Shown in pieces: positions 9,003 to 18,516 of a stretch of 64,000 nucleotides of DNA. Made by a program: the position numbers and the translations under genes. Every line of letters starts with the position of its first letter. Position 1 is the stretch's first letter. Under the pieces are notes generated by a model that was not told the DNA's origin, made no database searches, and saw only the letters and a program-made list of their open reading frames with translations. This stretch comes from JABDMH01 sp965223105 (GTDB lineage Bacteria; Bacteroidota; Bacteroidia; Chitinophagales; Saprospiraceae): the NCBI GenBank assembly GCA_965223105.1, contig OZ244987.1, forward strand, positions 1,116,001 to 1,180,000. Direction: 5' to 3'.

Positions 9003-9842
9003 TCACATGCGATCGGCATTTCGTTTTTGAAATTGCAATATTCCCCAATTGAGGTATGAATTTTGACCGGCGTCAATCCAGTGTTTTACGTCTTCTATGG
9101 TCTGTTTCAAATACGCATCACCGAGTTTTTTGGAAAGTTTCTTATAGTCTTTTTCAAGCTGTTCCAACACTTTTTTGTAGTGTATTACCAGTTGATCGGG
9201 CATCTCGATGACAAAGACCTTTTCCAGATCAAGCCTACCTGTTAGTCTTCTATAATGCTTGATTGAACCCAATTCCTTCAAGTGAAATCGGCTGAGAATA
9301 GGTTCAAGTACCCCTGGTGGGCAATGGTCAGCCTGCATGGGATCAGTGAAGATAAACCGGCCTTCAGATTTTAGCACACGGGTTACTTCACGAAATACAC
9401 GTTGCTTTTTCTCGCTGTGTAATAATGCGTCTTGTGACCAGACTATATCATAAGTCTCTCTCTCAAAAGGTATTTCTTCAAAATTACCGGTAGTGACCGT
9501 AATGAGCTCTTCTAATCCGGCCTTTTTGTTTTTAGCAATATTGCGTTTATTTTCAATTTCACTCAGATTAAGGCAATCGACATGACAGTTAAATTTTTCT
9601 GCCAGTAATCTTGCTGCTCCACCATAGCCTGCACCAATGTCCAAAATTCGATAGCTTTTCTTTATAGACGGCAACAATTTAATCATTTTCAAAGCCGTGT
9701 TTGTGCTCGCCTCTCTAATGGTTTCATCGCCCGTGTGGTAAATTCCGATATGCATGTCGTCACCTCCCCAGATCTGGTGATAAAATTCATCAGTGTCTTT
9801 TCTGTTGTAGTATTCTTTAGTGATGCTGGTTAGATCCTCCAT
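9003..9842 (-). CDS. SAM-dependent methyltransferase, sarcosine/dimethylglycine N-methyltransferase-like
   Basis: The 279-residue class I methyltransferase has motif I RILDIGAGYGGAARLL and a following acidic loop (DCLNLS). Its N-terminal segment (YYNRKDTDEFYHQIWGGDD, then MHIGIY) is characteristic of sarcosine/dimethylglycine methyltransferases, which make the osmolyte glycine betaine from partly methylated glycine. WSQDALLHS forms the active-site strand. Betaine synthesis would suit a marine organism, but the usual glycine-sarcosine methyltransferase partner is not in the window. A related small-molecule methyltransferase therefore remains possible. It lies 157 bp upstream of modA on the same strand. 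Confidence 0.75.
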   Translation of the reverse strand: MEDLTSITKEYYNRKDTDEFYHQIWGGDDMHIGIYHTGDETIREASTNTALKMIKLLPSIKKSYRILDIGAGYGGAARLLAEKFNCHVDCLNLSEIENKRNIAKNKKAGLEELITVTTGNFEEIPFERETYDIVWSQDALLHSEKKQRVFREVTRVLKSEGRFIFTDPMQADHCPPGVLEPILSRFHLKELGSIKHYRRLTGRLDLEKVFVIEMPDQLVIHYKKVLEQLEKDYKKLSKKLGDAYLKQTIEDVKHWIDAGQNSYLNWGILQFQKRNADRM

Positions 9843-10149
9843 GACTAGTCATTTCTTGTGTAACCCCTCTCAATCAAAAACAGACTTGGCGTTTCGTGCC
9901 CATTCTCTTGACAGTAGATTCAAAGGTAAGAATACTTTGAGAACGATGGAGTCCTTCCATTCTATCATCTCCCTCCTTGGCTTTTTAGGTTCCAACCCTC
10001 GCTGTTCGTTAGCTGCTTTTCACTAACAAATCACATGTTGTGGCTAATCATGAGGTAACCAGACTTGCACAAGTTGCCTTGTTGCTGGTCAACAAGCAGA
10101 GATACAGCCTCCTAGTCAGGCTATGAGAGATGAAAGAAGCTTGAGGATG
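9843..10149. other. Intergenic region, 307 bp
   Basis: It separates the methyltransferase gene from the end of the SusC operon. I see no credible reading frame, no RNA gene and no terminator hairpin. The methyltransferase promoter must lie here, but I could not pick out a convincing box. Confidence 0.5.
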
Positions 10150-10848
10150 CTACATCTTCATAATATGGAGAAGCTGTACGAGGTCCTCTGTCTTTTTCAA
10201 ATTTAGTCCATGGTCTTTAACCAGTTTGTCGATCCGGCTGCTTCTCAGGAACTGATTAAGCGTTTTAACCCGTTTCTTGGCTGATCCTGCCAAGAGAATG
10301 CACTTGCCTTCTCTCTCTGCGAATAGGTGTTCTTGCTCGATGAGTTTGACATTGTTATCTCCAACATCCAACTTTTCATTGTAGAAGGGATCTTTCTTGA
10401 TAATTTCAAATCCAGACCATAGCCTGACCTTATCACCATCAAACAGCAGCTGTAAGTAATTAAGTTGGCTAAGAATGCACACTAGATCTAATTTGTGCCG
10501 AGGCCAGAAAACCTGTCTATTGCCCGCCTGATCAATACAGAGAAAGCTATCAACAAGTGTGACAGGGACAACTTTTACACCTTCTTGTGTAAGTACTTCT
10601 AAATTTTGCTCCTGGATATCGTAATTTAGGAAGCATTCATGAAGACTTCCATTATTCAACGCCAGGTTGGCACTTAGCCACTCATCAAATAGGTAATTGT
10701 TTCCTCGTACTCCAGGGGGTTCATCAGGTGAGATAAATATCCAACGACCTGGATCGGTATTGTCAATTAAATTGTACTTCAAGTGTTCCTCTTGCCCCAT
10801 CAAAATGGTTGCACTGAATAAAGCAATAATGAATAATTTAGATCGCAT
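10150..10848 (-). CDS. Secreted protein of unknown function, last gene of the SusC operon
   Basis: The 232-residue protein has a signal peptide (MRSKLFIIALFSATILMG). I do not recognise the mature part, which contains WIFISPDEPPGVRG near the N-terminus and a basic, helical C-terminus (KKRVKTLNQFLRSSRIDKL). The C-terminal pattern resembles the small regulatory or assembly domains found after some Bacteroidota beta-propellers, but I cannot name it. It follows the arylsulfotransferase with a 7-bp gap, so it is surely co-transcribed and probably exported. Confidence 0.65.
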   Translation of the reverse strand: MRSKLFIIALFSATILMGQEEHLKYNLIDNTDPGRWIFISPDEPPGVRGNNYLFDEWLSANLALNNGSLHECFLNYDIQEQNLEVLTQEGVKVVPVTLVDSFLCIDQAGNRQVFWPRHKLDLVCILSQLNYLQLLFDGDKVRLWSGFEIIKKDPFYNEKLDVGDNNVKLIEQEHLFAEREGKCILLAGSAKKRVKTLNQFLRSSRIDKLVKDHGLNLKKTEDLVQLLHIMKM

Positions 10849-10855
10849 GACTACA

Positions 10856-12499
10856 TTAAGGGTTTAAGACAAATTTTTGTACAGCTTGTCCTAGGACAGA
10901 AACAAAATAGATTCCTGGTTGCCAACCACTGAGGTCGTAATAATTAGCCAGCGATTCTGAAATCATGATTTTCCCATTTACATCGGAAATCGTAATTGCT
11001 TTGAGTGCGTTGCCTCCAAGCACAATATGAAGGTGTGAATGTGTTGGATTGGGAAATATGGTAAAGTTTGGCTGGAGGATTTCGTGTGCATTGGTGCTGA
11101 GAGAATCACGCTCAATTGTTGCTCCCGGAGACAAATTCCGGTCAGAAAAGCCTGGAAATGTGGGTGGGTAAAAAGAAATTCCAAAAACAGAATTATTAGA
11201 TGCGAACTGATCACCAATGCTTTCACCTTGGCGAAGGATATTGCCATTTTCCAACACCGGGCTAACATACTTCCAAATAATCTCGCCCTTGTCATTGTAC
11301 TGAATAAAAGTACCTCGAGGACCAATGCATAATAAGAGTTGGTTGGATTCAGTGACGATGACATTAGAGAATAGAGGAGCAAAAGTCTCCACAGTATCCT
11401 TGCTTACAAAGGTATGACTTGGCTCAGTAGGTAAAAATACTCCATTTTCCATTGAGTATTCTCCCTGACTATTGCGACTAAATACGATTTTTTCAATGGA
11501 TGCATAATTAGTCGATGGCCTATTGTTTCCATTGTTGAAAATATAGAGAGGATCGGATGGTTGATCATCAATCCAGAAAAGACCATGCTGGCCAAATAAT
11601 TTTTGTACCTGTGTGGTATCTTTTCGAAAGGCTTCATTGTTGCCCCAGCGAAACAAAAGATCGCCTCCTTTGCCGTAGATTCCACCTTGGTGTGATGCCG
11701 CCTGAGCAGTAGTTGTGCTATGGTCAATTAGCCATATCTCATTAAATGCCCTACTGCTGAATGCAATTTGGTCCAGGGTTCTATTATATTCTATGGAATT
11801 TCCATGTATCCAATCAGCGCTCTTATTTTCGTAGTAATTAATGTCAATTAGTTCTGGATGATCAGAAACAATTCCATAATTTTCACCCATTGGGTCATAA
11901 TCTTGAATCAGGTGATCCCAAACGTGCCATTCCCAGACGATGGAACCTTCCGAAAAACCCTCAGGTACGACTTCAACCAAATGATCGGGCCATAATTTGT
12001 CAGTTCCCATTGACCCTGGATCCCTTCCAGCCCTGATGGCTTCAACTTTGCTCTTTTCCTCCCAGGCAATCAGTAGGATATTTCCATTGGGCATGACTTC
12101 GAAGTCATGATGTTGCCGGACCTTCGCATTGGCGTATCGAAATTGCCAAAGCAGATCACCTTGCCAGTTAAAACGTTCAATGATTCCACCTGCACCTCCA
12201 CTTTGTAGCTGAGTACTGTCAGTGACCCTACCGGCTCGGTATAAACTGCCGTCCATACCAAGATATACAGTAAGTCCCGGGATATAATCACTACTCCATG
12301 AATTGATCACTCTGCCTTCCCTGTCGATGAGGTAGGTCTTTTTTGTGTTCATCGGTGCGAACAGGGCATATCCATCCTCCGCCCCATTGTTGATGACAGT
12401 ACCCACCGTTCTTTGAGCAGACAATTCAGCAACTACGGCAAGGAGGCTCAGAAAGAACAAAAAGAGACATGATATTGATATTTTAGGTGATATCTCCAT
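10856..12499 (-). CDS. Aryl-sulfate sulfotransferase family protein with T9SS sorting domain
   Basis: The protein has about 547 residues, with a signal peptide (after MEISPKISIS, cut near AQRTVG). A beta-propeller of the arylsulfotransferase (ASST) family spans about 35-450, with YLIDREGRVINSW, RQHHDFEVMPNGNILLIAWE and DWIHGNSIEYN. The His residues of HHDFE and HGNS match conserved ASST positions. The last 75 residues form a type A T9SS sorting domain (FTIFPNPTHSHLHI, ending FVLNP), so it is exported to the cell surface or medium. ASSTs move sulfate between phenolic compounds. I take the ATG at 12499; the longer frame adds a non-signal-like lead. It sits in the SusC/SusD operon. Confidence 0.82.
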   Translation of the reverse strand: MEISPKISISCLFLFFLSLLAVVAELSAQRTVGTVINNGAEDGYALFAPMNTKKTYLIDREGRVINSWSSDYIPGLTVYLGMDGSLYRAGRVTDSTQLQSGGAGGIIERFNWQGDLLWQFRYANAKVRQHHDFEVMPNGNILLIAWEEKSKVEAIRAGRDPGSMGTDKLWPDHLVEVVPEGFSEGSIVWEWHVWDHLIQDYDPMGENYGIVSDHPELIDINYYENKSADWIHGNSIEYNRTLDQIAFSSRAFNEIWLIDHSTTTAQAASHQGGIYGKGGDLLFRWGNNEAFRKDTTQVQKLFGQHGLFWIDDQPSDPLYIFNNGNNRPSTNYASIEKIVFSRNSQGEYSMENGVFLPTEPSHTFVSKDTVETFAPLFSNVIVTESNQLLLCIGPRGTFIQYNDKGEIIWKYVSPVLENGNILRQGESIGDQFASNNSVFGISFYPPTFPGFSDRNLSPGATIERDSLSTNAHEILQPNFTIFPNPTHSHLHIVLGGNALKAITISDVNGKIMISESLANYYDLSGWQPGIYFVSVLGQAVQKFVLNP

Positions 12500-12611
12500 A
12501 CAGACACCAATCACGTTTTCCCCGTAGATTTCACAACGGCTAAAAGTAAATAGCAAGGGGTTGGATTGAGACCCCTTGCTATTGGATTATGACATTCGCA
12601 TGCAGTTTAGA

Positions 12612-13604
12612 CTAAAACAAAGCCGGCCAGTCCATGCCGTCGGTCCGTGTCATGAGTATGGTTACATGGTCGAAACAACCCCCGTTTGCTCCGGAAAGAG
12701 TCACTGTCAGGGAAGGACCATCCACTGAATCCACAATCAACTCCCACGCACATCCGTAGGCATCTGCCGGGGTAATGCTGAGATCATCACACAAATCGGT
12801 GATGGTCAATGCTCCTCCCGCTACTTGCTCACAGCATCCATAGGCGTTTTGGTAGGTTCCCCATGTGTAGGAAGGCCAGTTGTAGTTTCCATTAGAATTG
12901 GCAGTCCAGGTAAATGTACCCGATTGCAAAGGAGGGCTCAATCCTGCGGCATCAACTGCTTCCAGTACTTCATAGTCAACTTCAACCGCCAAATTGGAAA
13001 CACAGTTGACGGAGTACTGAATTTGAAGATTCAATCCTGGTTGTCCAAAAAAGCTTGGACTATAACCCAGTACTGGCTGTCCACGCGGATCGGGCACGAA
13101 CGCTGGTGAAATTCGTCCATCAGCAAATTGTACACCTCCTGCGACGGTGATCATGTCACCCAGAGTCAGAGAATCGGGTGAGGTGAGTTCAGGAATAGCG
13201 TTGACGATATCCATGCCCGTAAAGGATAGGGTAGCTGGCCAGCTCTCGGTGCTCCCTAGTACACCAGTAAATCGTTGGCCGGTAGATATGTCTGTCCACA
13301 TCACTTCAATATCAAGTGTACGAACATCTGCAAATTCAAGATTCGAGGTGGTCCGACCAGATCCCTGGGTTTTACCATCTGCACTCTGCATTAAGTTATT
13401 GGAAAAATCAACGGAGAATTCCATGTTGAAGTTACCAGCTTGTCCCAGGCCAATGAAGCCATCGTCGTTGGCAGTTTGTGCAAAATTGGGCAAAGCACCT
13501 TCAGGAAAATCACTGAGTTCAAATAATTTATCCTCATCCACACAGCTGCCAAAGAACATCATGGTTGTGATGAGGCAGATATAATTAAATATTTTCATTT
13601 TCAA
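12612..13604 (-). CDS. SusE/F-position outer-membrane lipoprotein
   Basis: The 330-residue protein has a lipoprotein signal ending MMFFGSC. The mature part is rich in beta-strand and aromatic/Gly residues, with a C-terminal Cys-containing domain (YQNAYGCCEQVAGG, NGGCFDHVTILMTR). I recognise no named domain. It follows susD by 24 bp, the place where SusE/SusF-type surface glycan- or peptide-binding lipoproteins are encoded. A surface-exposed ligand-binding role is inferred from position only. Confidence 0.72.
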   Translation of the reverse strand: MKMKIFNYICLITTMMFFGSCVDEDKLFELSDFPEGALPNFAQTANDDGFIGLGQAGNFNMEFSVDFSNNLMQSADGKTQGSGRTTSNLEFADVRTLDIEVMWTDISTGQRFTGVLGSTESWPATLSFTGMDIVNAIPELTSPDSLTLGDMITVAGGVQFADGRISPAFVPDPRGQPVLGYSPSFFGQPGLNLQIQYSVNCVSNLAVEVDYEVLEAVDAAGLSPPLQSGTFTWTANSNGNYNWPSYTWGTYQNAYGCCEQVAGGALTITDLCDDLSITPADAYGCAWELIVDSVDGPSLTVTLSGANGGCFDHVTILMTRTDGMDWPALF

Positions 13605-13628
13605 TTTAATTTTGGTTAAATGGATCGA

Positions 13629-15293
13629 CTAATTTGGATCCCAGAAGACTTTGTCGGTCGTTGGGTTTTTCTGAGCCGGTGCGTTCGGATTTAAATTTAG
13701 ATCATCAGCCCTCCATGGCAGTGAAACCAAGAAAGGCGTGGAAGAAAAAGTGATCTGGGCAAAAGGCCCTGTATCCGTATTTGGATCAAAAATGACTGGA
13801 TAGCCTCTTCGTCGATAGTCATTGTACGCGTCAATCGAATTCCCAAAGCCGGCAATCCATTTCTGTGTCAAAAGGACCTCTAGCTTGCGCTCATCGTTTC
13901 CAGCGTCATATTCAGCCATAACACCCTCTATGTAAGCATCAATGGCCTCCTGCTCAATTTGAGGAACAGTTTGTGTAGTACCTGTTCCGCTTACGACACT
14001 GTTCACTTTGTCAAATGAAGCCTGTATTGCATCAATTAATAATTGTCTAGCATCGCCATCGATTACTCCATCTAGGGCTAGCTCAGCTTCAATGTAAAGC
14101 TTTGTGTAGGTAGTCAACATTCTCTCCGGTACTACGCCTGTTCCTGTTGTAGCTGAGACCGTTGTGCCTGACCCATCATCATACCATCCGCCAACTGGAT
14201 AAATTCCCAAGACCGTTTGTGATACGTCCTGCGCCTGCGCTTGATTGGGACCTCCACTTCCAAAATGGATGGTCAAGAAGCCATCGGCATCGAGCCTTTC
14301 TGATGGGTTTTGCGGTGCTTCTCCAGGCACCAGTTGCTTGTGGAAATAATAAGGTACTCTTGGATCTCTGATTCCGGTGAATATGTCGGGATTATTTCCC
14401 ATCATGATATCCCAAAACCAAGGACTTATATAGTAGGTCTTGGTTTGCATCGCATAGTCAATGACAAAGCCATTGTGTCGATTCTCCGGAGAGGCAGAAG
14501 GACCGAAAAGTAATTGGAAATCTGAACTTTCACTGTCGATGAGGTCTCCTTCTTCCAAAAGTGCTTTGATTTGGCCTTCGGCATCAGCAATCGTTCCAAC
14601 CATCCTGACTTGGTTAAGCATACGGAGTTTCAACGTTTTCCCAAACCTGGTCCATCTGGAATTGCTTCCGCCATAGATAAGGTCATCCGACCCTGGCTTT
14701 AGTGCTTCATTAGGACTTGAATTCGCAATGTCACTTAGCCCCTCATCGATCATGGTCAGTAGTTGGGGATAAATCTCAGCATCATCGTCAAAGGCGGGAG
14801 CCTGAAATTCAGCCAAATTATGGGCTTGACTGAATGGAATATCTCCCCATACGTCAACCATCACTGAGTAGGCGTATGCCTTCAGCAACTTGGCAATTCC
14901 GGCATATTCCAGATTCGGGAGCATGCCTTCTTCCACATTAACTGCTGATTCGATGAGCACATTTAGATCCTGCAAGGCTATGTCATAAAACTGTTGCCAG
15001 GCAGCATTAATCATAAAGCTGTTTCCAAGGGTTCCGTAACGGTCTGGGTCTCCTCTCCTAACTGTTTGATGCATAAATACACTGAGATGGGAACTTAGCC
15101 CCGTTGTTGACAAACCCGTTGCTCCCGCGATAGCTACCTGTGAATTGGTAAGCAATTGACTAAGTGCGGCAGTCGTCGGATTGTTTGGATCTTCGTTGAT
15201 ATCGAAGAAGTCCTCGCTGCATGCAAACATCAACAAGCAGCAGATGATTATTAAAGCTGGTAGCTTATATAATGGCATTTTCATCGTATTCAA
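13629..15293 (-). CDS. SusD/RagB family outer-membrane lipoprotein (SusD-like 2 type)
   Basis: The 554-residue protein has a lipoprotein signal (IIICCLLMFACSEDFFDINEDPN). The mature N-terminus with DINEDPNNPT, the GxxxYGKTLKLRM-like segment (RWTRFGKTLKLRMLNQ) and the C-terminal WIAGFGNSIDAYNDYRRRGYP are hallmarks of the SusD-like superfamily related to PF12771. Such proteins cap a SusC barrel and capture the ligand. It lies 4 bp after susC. The ligand (oligosaccharide, peptide or other) cannot be read from sequence; this subgroup is not restricted to glycans. Confidence 0.92.
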   Translation of the reverse strand: MNTMKMPLYKLPALIIICCLLMFACSEDFFDINEDPNNPTTAALSQLLTNSQVAIAGATGLSTTGLSSHLSVFMHQTVRRGDPDRYGTLGNSFMINAAWQQFYDIALQDLNVLIESAVNVEEGMLPNLEYAGIAKLLKAYAYSVMVDVWGDIPFSQAHNLAEFQAPAFDDDAEIYPQLLTMIDEGLSDIANSSPNEALKPGSDDLIYGGSNSRWTRFGKTLKLRMLNQVRMVGTIADAEGQIKALLEEGDLIDSESSDFQLLFGPSASPENRHNGFVIDYAMQTKTYYISPWFWDIMMGNNPDIFTGIRDPRVPYYFHKQLVPGEAPQNPSERLDADGFLTIHFGSGGPNQAQAQDVSQTVLGIYPVGGWYDDGSGTTVSATTGTGVVPERMLTTYTKLYIEAELALDGVIDGDARQLLIDAIQASFDKVNSVVSGTGTTQTVPQIEQEAIDAYIEGVMAEYDAGNDERKLEVLLTQKWIAGFGNSIDAYNDYRRRGYPVIFDPNTDTGPFAQITFSSTPFLVSLPWRADDLNLNPNAPAQKNPTTDKVFWDPN

Positions 15294-15297
15294 TTTT

Positions 15298-18200
15298 TTA
15301 GAAAGTCACATTAAGGTTAAGTCCATAGCGCCTCGATTGAGGAGCGGTGGCATATTCGATTCCCTGGGTATTGGTAGCGCCAAACCCGTTCCTCTCGGGG
15401 TCGAGATTTAAGGAATGAGGAATATTTGGAGCGAAATACCATAAATTCCTGCCGGTAAGATTTAATGTCAATCTGCCAAATGGTGTCCGCTGTAGAAAGG
15501 CCTCAGGAAAAGTATAACCAAAACTAATTTCTCTCAACCTAATTACCGTACCATCGAAAACCGAAGCGTCGTCTTGTCCATTGATGAAGAAGGACGTATT
15601 GTTACCTGGTTGAAAGAACAGATCATTGGTGGTAATCTGTATGGTGTTAGGAATCTTGTTGCCCGCCTCATCAAGAATGGGTTGACCCGTATTCGGATCT
15701 CCAAGAAATCCCGGAATGACCCTTGATGGTTCTCGATCTTCCGTGTCTGTTACTACTCCACGGCCAAGTAATCTTTCGGTTGTGGTCGAGTAGAATGCTC
15801 CACCATCACGATAATCCATTAATACCGATATGTTGAAACCCTTGAACGAAAAAGTATTGGATAGTCCCAAGGTAAAGTTTGGATTTGGATCACCGAGAAT
15901 GCCAAAACCATTATTTTCCAGCGAGGGGAACAACGCTCCTGAATTGGGATCAATAAGCAAATTGCCTTCGCTATCTCTTGCCGTAACCGTTCCGAATAAT
16001 GCTCCATAGGGTTGTCCGACCTCCAGTACTGGTCTTATTCCTCCTCCAAAGAGGTTGCGAATATTGATTCTCTCTACTCCCGGTAGTAACTCCAGCACTT
16101 CACTTTCGTTCTTGGTGAAATTGGCATATAGATCCCAGGTAAAACTATTTTTCAATTTAACGGGAACCAGCCTCAATCCCACCTCAATTCCCTGGTTTTG
16201 TAAGTCACCGAAGTTGGTAGTTAATTGTTCGAATCCGGTGGCAGATGGAATAGAGATATTGGCAATTTGATCAGTGGAGTTTCTACGGTAAAGTGAAAAA
16301 TCCAAATCGATCCGCCCGTAGAAGAATTCCAGTCGACCACCAACCTCAATTTCTCGTGTGAATTCAGGAGTCAGATTGGGATCGGCAGCCACATTGCTCT
16401 GTGTGATTCCCGGCTGACCTGTAAAAGGAAAATCGCTTTCAGCGGTTGATCCAATCACATTGGTAATGGCTCCGAGGTTGACATTAAACAAATTTGACAG
16501 TGAATAGACGGGCGCATCATTACCCACTTTAGCCCAACTTGCTCTAAGTTTGGCATTGGTCAGTACTCTGCTGTCAATGTTAAGCGCTTCTGTGATTACC
16601 GCGGATAGAGAAACACTGGGATAGAAGAAGCTTCGGTTTTCTGCAGGAAGCGTCGATGACCAGTCATTTCGGCCGGTGGTATTCAAGAAGAGATAGTCAT
16701 TATAACCAAAGGTGACATCGTAGAAAGCCCCCATCAGGCGTCGCTTCGAGAAGATCCCGCCGTTGGGTACCAAGGTATTGGTATTGTCAATGTCATAAAT
16801 TCCTGGTGAGATGATTTGGGTTCCAAGCACCGACTGTCTGTTTAGGGTGCGTTGATTTAGATTGTGACCCACCGTAGCTCGGAAGCTGAAAGCATCACTT
16901 AGATAGTCATCATAGGTGAGAAGAAGATTAGACTCAATTTCTTCCCAATTGATGTCATCCCTTAAAATGGCTCCCTGACGACTGTATGCCGCTGAACCAA
17001 TATCCCAAATCAACTGCCTGCCGGTCGTATATTGATTGGTACCGACTTTATAAGTAATGTTCAGACTATTGGTGATATCGTAACCTAAACTGATACTGCC
17101 TCCAATGCGATCTGTTCGTTCTTCGGTTCCATTGTGTTTCCATGACCATAGTGGGTGATCAATGGCGTTGGTATTGTAGAAAACACTGTTTCCATTGGAA
17201 GGATTCTCAAAGCCAAGATCCGTATTCCAGGTTCTTCCCAGCCAGAGTGTTCTAGCGAAGGATGAAGCGGCATCCGGTGATACGGCACCATTTTCACCGA
17301 AGAAGGGTCCCTCGGTGTTACTGCGAGTATAGCTTAAATTTCCGTTAATGATCAACCCATTATCGAGCTGTCCACTGGCTCCCACACTTAAGGCTACTCG
17401 ATCAAATCCAGAATAGGGAATATACCCATCCTGATCCAGGTGAGAGAAAGTTGCCGCTATTTGAGAATTTTCTCCTCCCGATCGAATCGAGACTGAGTTT
17501 TCAACTACGTGACCAGTTTCAAAAAGGTTTTTGACATTGTCGGGTTGAGCGACATAAGGAGACCAGGCCGGTAATTCCGGGAATGCAGCCCGATAATTCG
17601 GCCAGGTTGGAAAGGAATCCAGCGATGAAAATGCTGGACCCCAGCTGCCATTGGCATTGGAATAAAGAAAGTCTGCACCATTTCCATAGGTGTTTTGGTA
17701 TTCGGGTAGGCCAGCGATTTCCTCTATGGAGTACGAAGATGAGAGTGACACTTCGGTGCCTCGCGCCGAAGATCTTGTATTTCCAGTCTTTGTTGTGATT
17801 ACTATGACTCCATTAGATGCCCTAGAACCATAGAGGGCAGCTGCAGCGGCTCCCTTCAACACCGAGATGTTAGCGATATTGTTTGGGTCAATGTTGGCGA
17901 TTGGGGTACCATAAGCTCCACCACCAGTCAACTGATTGGTACTGTTGTACTGAGTGTTGTCGAAGGGGATGCCATCCACGACAAAAAGGGGATCATTAGT
18001 CCCTAGAAAAGAAGATGAACCACGGATGGTGATCCTGGTGGCACTGCCTGGGGCACCCGACGATCCACCGATCTGAACTCCAGGTACCTTTCCTTGCAAC
18101 GACCTCAAGACGTCTGGCTCGGCCTTTTGTTGGACCAACTCTCCCTTGACCTCTTCCACGGCATAGCCGACGGAGCGATCTGATTTCTCAATCCCAAGAG

Positions 18201-18516
18201 CGGTAACCACAGCCTCTGAAAGGGTGAGGCCCTCGTTCATGACAACATCAACAATGTTGCTGACACCTAAGGCGATTTCCTGGGTGCCATAACCAGTGTA
18301 ACTAAACACCAGAGTCGTTGCATCGTCCGGTACTTCCAATTGATAGGTTCCATCAATATCTGTGGCTGTACCGGTAGTGGATCCCTTGACCAGAATGTTG
18401 GCACCAATGAGGGGTTCTCCTTCTGAATCCACCACAGTACCGCTCACAGTGCGCTGGGCATAACCTGCAGACAGGCATGCCATCAGCATGACGAATACGA
18501 ATGCGTACTGTTTCAT
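15298..18516 (-). CDS. SusC/RagA family TonB-dependent outer-membrane transporter
   Basis: The 1072-residue protein is full length for the family. It has a signal peptide (ending GYAQRTVSG), a carboxypeptidase-D-like regulatory domain (about 22-105, GEPLIGANILVKGSTTGTATD), a TonB box/plug domain with VLRSLQGKVPGVQIGGSSGAPGS and DPLFVVDGIP, the ANISVLKGAAAAALYGSRASNGVIVITTK motif, and a 22-strand barrel ending NLNVTF. It imports a large nutrient with the following SusD protein. No FecR/anti-sigma regulator is adjacent. It is the first gene of a five-gene minus-strand operon reaching 10150. Confidence 0.96.
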   Translation of the reverse strand: MKQYAFVFVMLMACLSAGYAQRTVSGTVVDSEGEPLIGANILVKGSTTGTATDIDGTYQLEVPDDATTLVFSYTGYGTQEIALGVSNIVDVVMNEGLTLSEAVVTALGIEKSDRSVGYAVEEVKGELVQQKAEPDVLRSLQGKVPGVQIGGSSGAPGSATRITIRGSSSFLGTNDPLFVVDGIPFDNTQYNSTNQLTGGGAYGTPIANIDPNNIANISVLKGAAAAALYGSRASNGVIVITTKTGNTRSSARGTEVSLSSSYSIEEIAGLPEYQNTYGNGADFLYSNANGSWGPAFSSLDSFPTWPNYRAAFPELPAWSPYVAQPDNVKNLFETGHVVENSVSIRSGGENSQIAATFSHLDQDGYIPYSGFDRVALSVGASGQLDNGLIINGNLSYTRSNTEGPFFGENGAVSPDAASSFARTLWLGRTWNTDLGFENPSNGNSVFYNTNAIDHPLWSWKHNGTEERTDRIGGSISLGYDITNSLNITYKVGTNQYTTGRQLIWDIGSAAYSRQGAILRDDINWEEIESNLLLTYDDYLSDAFSFRATVGHNLNQRTLNRQSVLGTQIISPGIYDIDNTNTLVPNGGIFSKRRLMGAFYDVTFGYNDYLFLNTTGRNDWSSTLPAENRSFFYPSVSLSAVITEALNIDSRVLTNAKLRASWAKVGNDAPVYSLSNLFNVNLGAITNVIGSTAESDFPFTGQPGITQSNVAADPNLTPEFTREIEVGGRLEFFYGRIDLDFSLYRRNSTDQIANISIPSATGFEQLTTNFGDLQNQGIEVGLRLVPVKLKNSFTWDLYANFTKNESEVLELLPGVERINIRNLFGGGIRPVLEVGQPYGALFGTVTARDSEGNLLIDPNSGALFPSLENNGFGILGDPNPNFTLGLSNTFSFKGFNISVLMDYRDGGAFYSTTTERLLGRGVVTDTEDREPSRVIPGFLGDPNTGQPILDEAGNKIPNTIQITTNDLFFQPGNNTSFFINGQDDASVFDGTVIRLREISFGYTFPEAFLQRTPFGRLTLNLTGRNLWYFAPNIPHSLNLDPERNGFGATNTQGIEYATAPQSRRYGLNLNVTF

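Noticed and set aside
8846..9076. N-terminal extension of ModA
   Set aside because: It overlaps the methyltransferase gene, lacks a signal sequence and would bury the real signal peptide in mid-protein.
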